A stretch of 5,372 nt of DNA. Source: Anaerolineae bacterium. Its GTDB lineage: Bacteria > Chloroflexota > Anaerolineae > JAADDB01. Shown in pieces: positions 4,784 to 5,372 of this stretch. Every line of letters begins with the position of its first letter. Within the stretch, counting starts at the first letter, position 1. Location of the stretch: contig WGAA01000327.1 in NCBI GenBank assembly GCA_015489285.1, positions 1 through 5,372 on the forward strand, written 5' to 3'. The position numbers and the translations under genes were made by a program. The notes below the pieces were generated by a model. The model saw only the letters and a program-made list of their open reading frames with translations. It did not search any database and had not been told where the DNA came from.

Positions 4784-5372
4784 ACATGTTCATCCACCTT
4801 CTTGCCGGTCACCTTATCGGTGACTTTGCCCTGCAAACGGGCGCTATCGCCCGCATGAAACGAACCAGTTACCGCGGCCTCCTCTTGCACGTGAGCATCG
4901 TCTGCCTGGCCACCGTCCCCCTTACCGCCTTCCTCCCCTCCGGACTCACCGCGGCCTTCCTCGTCTGTCTAGGGCACCTGCTCATCGACGCGGTGCGCAC
5001 GGGGCCGCTGCGCAACCTCACCTGTTGTACCCTCACCTACTTCCTCACGGACCAGCTCGCGCATCTGCTCCTCATCGCCGCGGTGGCATTCCACTTCCAA
5101 CCCCAACTTTACGACACCCCGGCCGACTTCCTGCGCCCTTACACCCCCTTCGACTCCTTCCTCCTCCTCCTTTCGGCCCTCATCTTCCTCACCTTTGTCG
5201 TCCCCATCGTCGAAGCCATCTTGTACAAAGACTTGGTCAGCGGGGAAGCAACCATCCACCTCAAGGTCACCAACCGCCTCCGGCTCCTGGGCTCCCTGGA
5301 ACGGGTGACGGCCTTCCTCCTCTGTCTGAGCCCCTGGGGATACCTGGCCCCCCTCGTCTTCGTCCCCCATTA
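4780..5372 (+). CDS. DUF3307 family multi-pass membrane protein (3' end at or beyond the window edge)
   Basis: The 197 visible residues carry the DUF3307 pattern: HLIGDFALQ at 11-19, HLLID at 66-70 and DQLAHLLL at 91-98. The protein is very hydrophobic, with likely membrane segments near 4-22, 33-53, 56-73, 84-106, 124-148 and 176-195, so it should sit in the cytoplasmic membrane. Its biochemical role is not known to me. The ATG at 4780 is chosen because an in-frame TGA ends at 4776 and a weak GGGA site lies 8 bases upstream; the Met at codon 3 is an alternative. The window ends in TA, which could be the first two bases of a stop codon or a Tyr codon, so completeness cannot be judged. It lies 31 bases after mpg on the same strand, but functional linkage to DNA repair is unproven. 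Confidence 0.85.
   Translation, partial: MNMFIHLLAGHLIGDFALQTGAIARMKRTSYRGLLLHVSIVCLATVPLTAFLPSGLTAAFLVCLGHLLIDAVRTGPLRNLTCCTLTYFLTDQLAHLLLIAAVAFHFQPQLYDTPADFLRPYTPFDSFLLLLSALIFLTFVVPIVEAILYKDLVSGEATIHLKVTNRLRLLGSLERVTAFLLCLSPWGYLAPLVFVPH

Noticed and set aside
4969..5370. Minus-strand frame rich in Glu, Gly and Asp opposite the DUF3307 gene
   Set aside because: Its low-complexity acidic content is the mirror of CTC/TTC/ACC codons in the membrane protein on the plus strand.

Overview
The window holds a four-gene chaperone cluster on the minus strand, a gene-poor stretch with a transposase remnant, and two plus-strand genes that run off the right edge. The GC-rich coding sequence, strong AAGGAGG-type ribosome binding sites and a GroEL without a Gly-Gly-Met tail suggest a bacterium, perhaps a (thermophilic) Chloroflexota/Anaerolineae-like lineage. 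That placement rests on the general look of GroEL and the gene mix and was not tested with a tree.

Minus strand, read right to left: small heat shock protein hsp20-A (3215-2793), hsp20-B (2652-2200), groES (2109-1810), groEL (1694-54), then a near-perfect intrinsic terminator at the left edge (31-1). The products form a logical set. Two alpha-crystallin holdases keep unfolded clients soluble, and the GroEL/GroES chamber refolds them. The gaps between the genes (140, 90 and 115 bases) are longer than in a compact operon. The first two hold clear inverted repeats, including a 12-bp perfect stem just before the groES ribosome binding site and a two-part stem starting just after the hsp20-A stop. 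No CIRCE (HrcA) or HAIR (HspR) operator is visible. The region ahead of hsp20-A instead has a GTTCT-ATA-AGAAC palindrome over a candidate -35 box and a cluster of GTTC/GAAC motifs.

Middle (about 3216-4115): the leader of hsp20-A, then a 64-codon remnant of an IS4/Tn5-type transposase DNA-binding domain on the plus strand, a long imperfect hairpin (3668-3710), and a more AT-rich stretch with no gene that I recognise.

Plus strand: a complete AAG/MPG-family 3-methyladenine DNA glycosylase (4116-4748, GTG start), followed 31 bases later by the start of a DUF3307 multi-pass membrane protein (4780 to the edge). A 12-codon reading frame bridges the two with ATGA overlaps at both ends.

I see no clearly new multi-gene system. 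The most interesting points are the possible non-CIRCE control of the chaperone cluster, the structured gaps, and three His/Asp i,i+4 pairs in the DUF3307 membrane helices.
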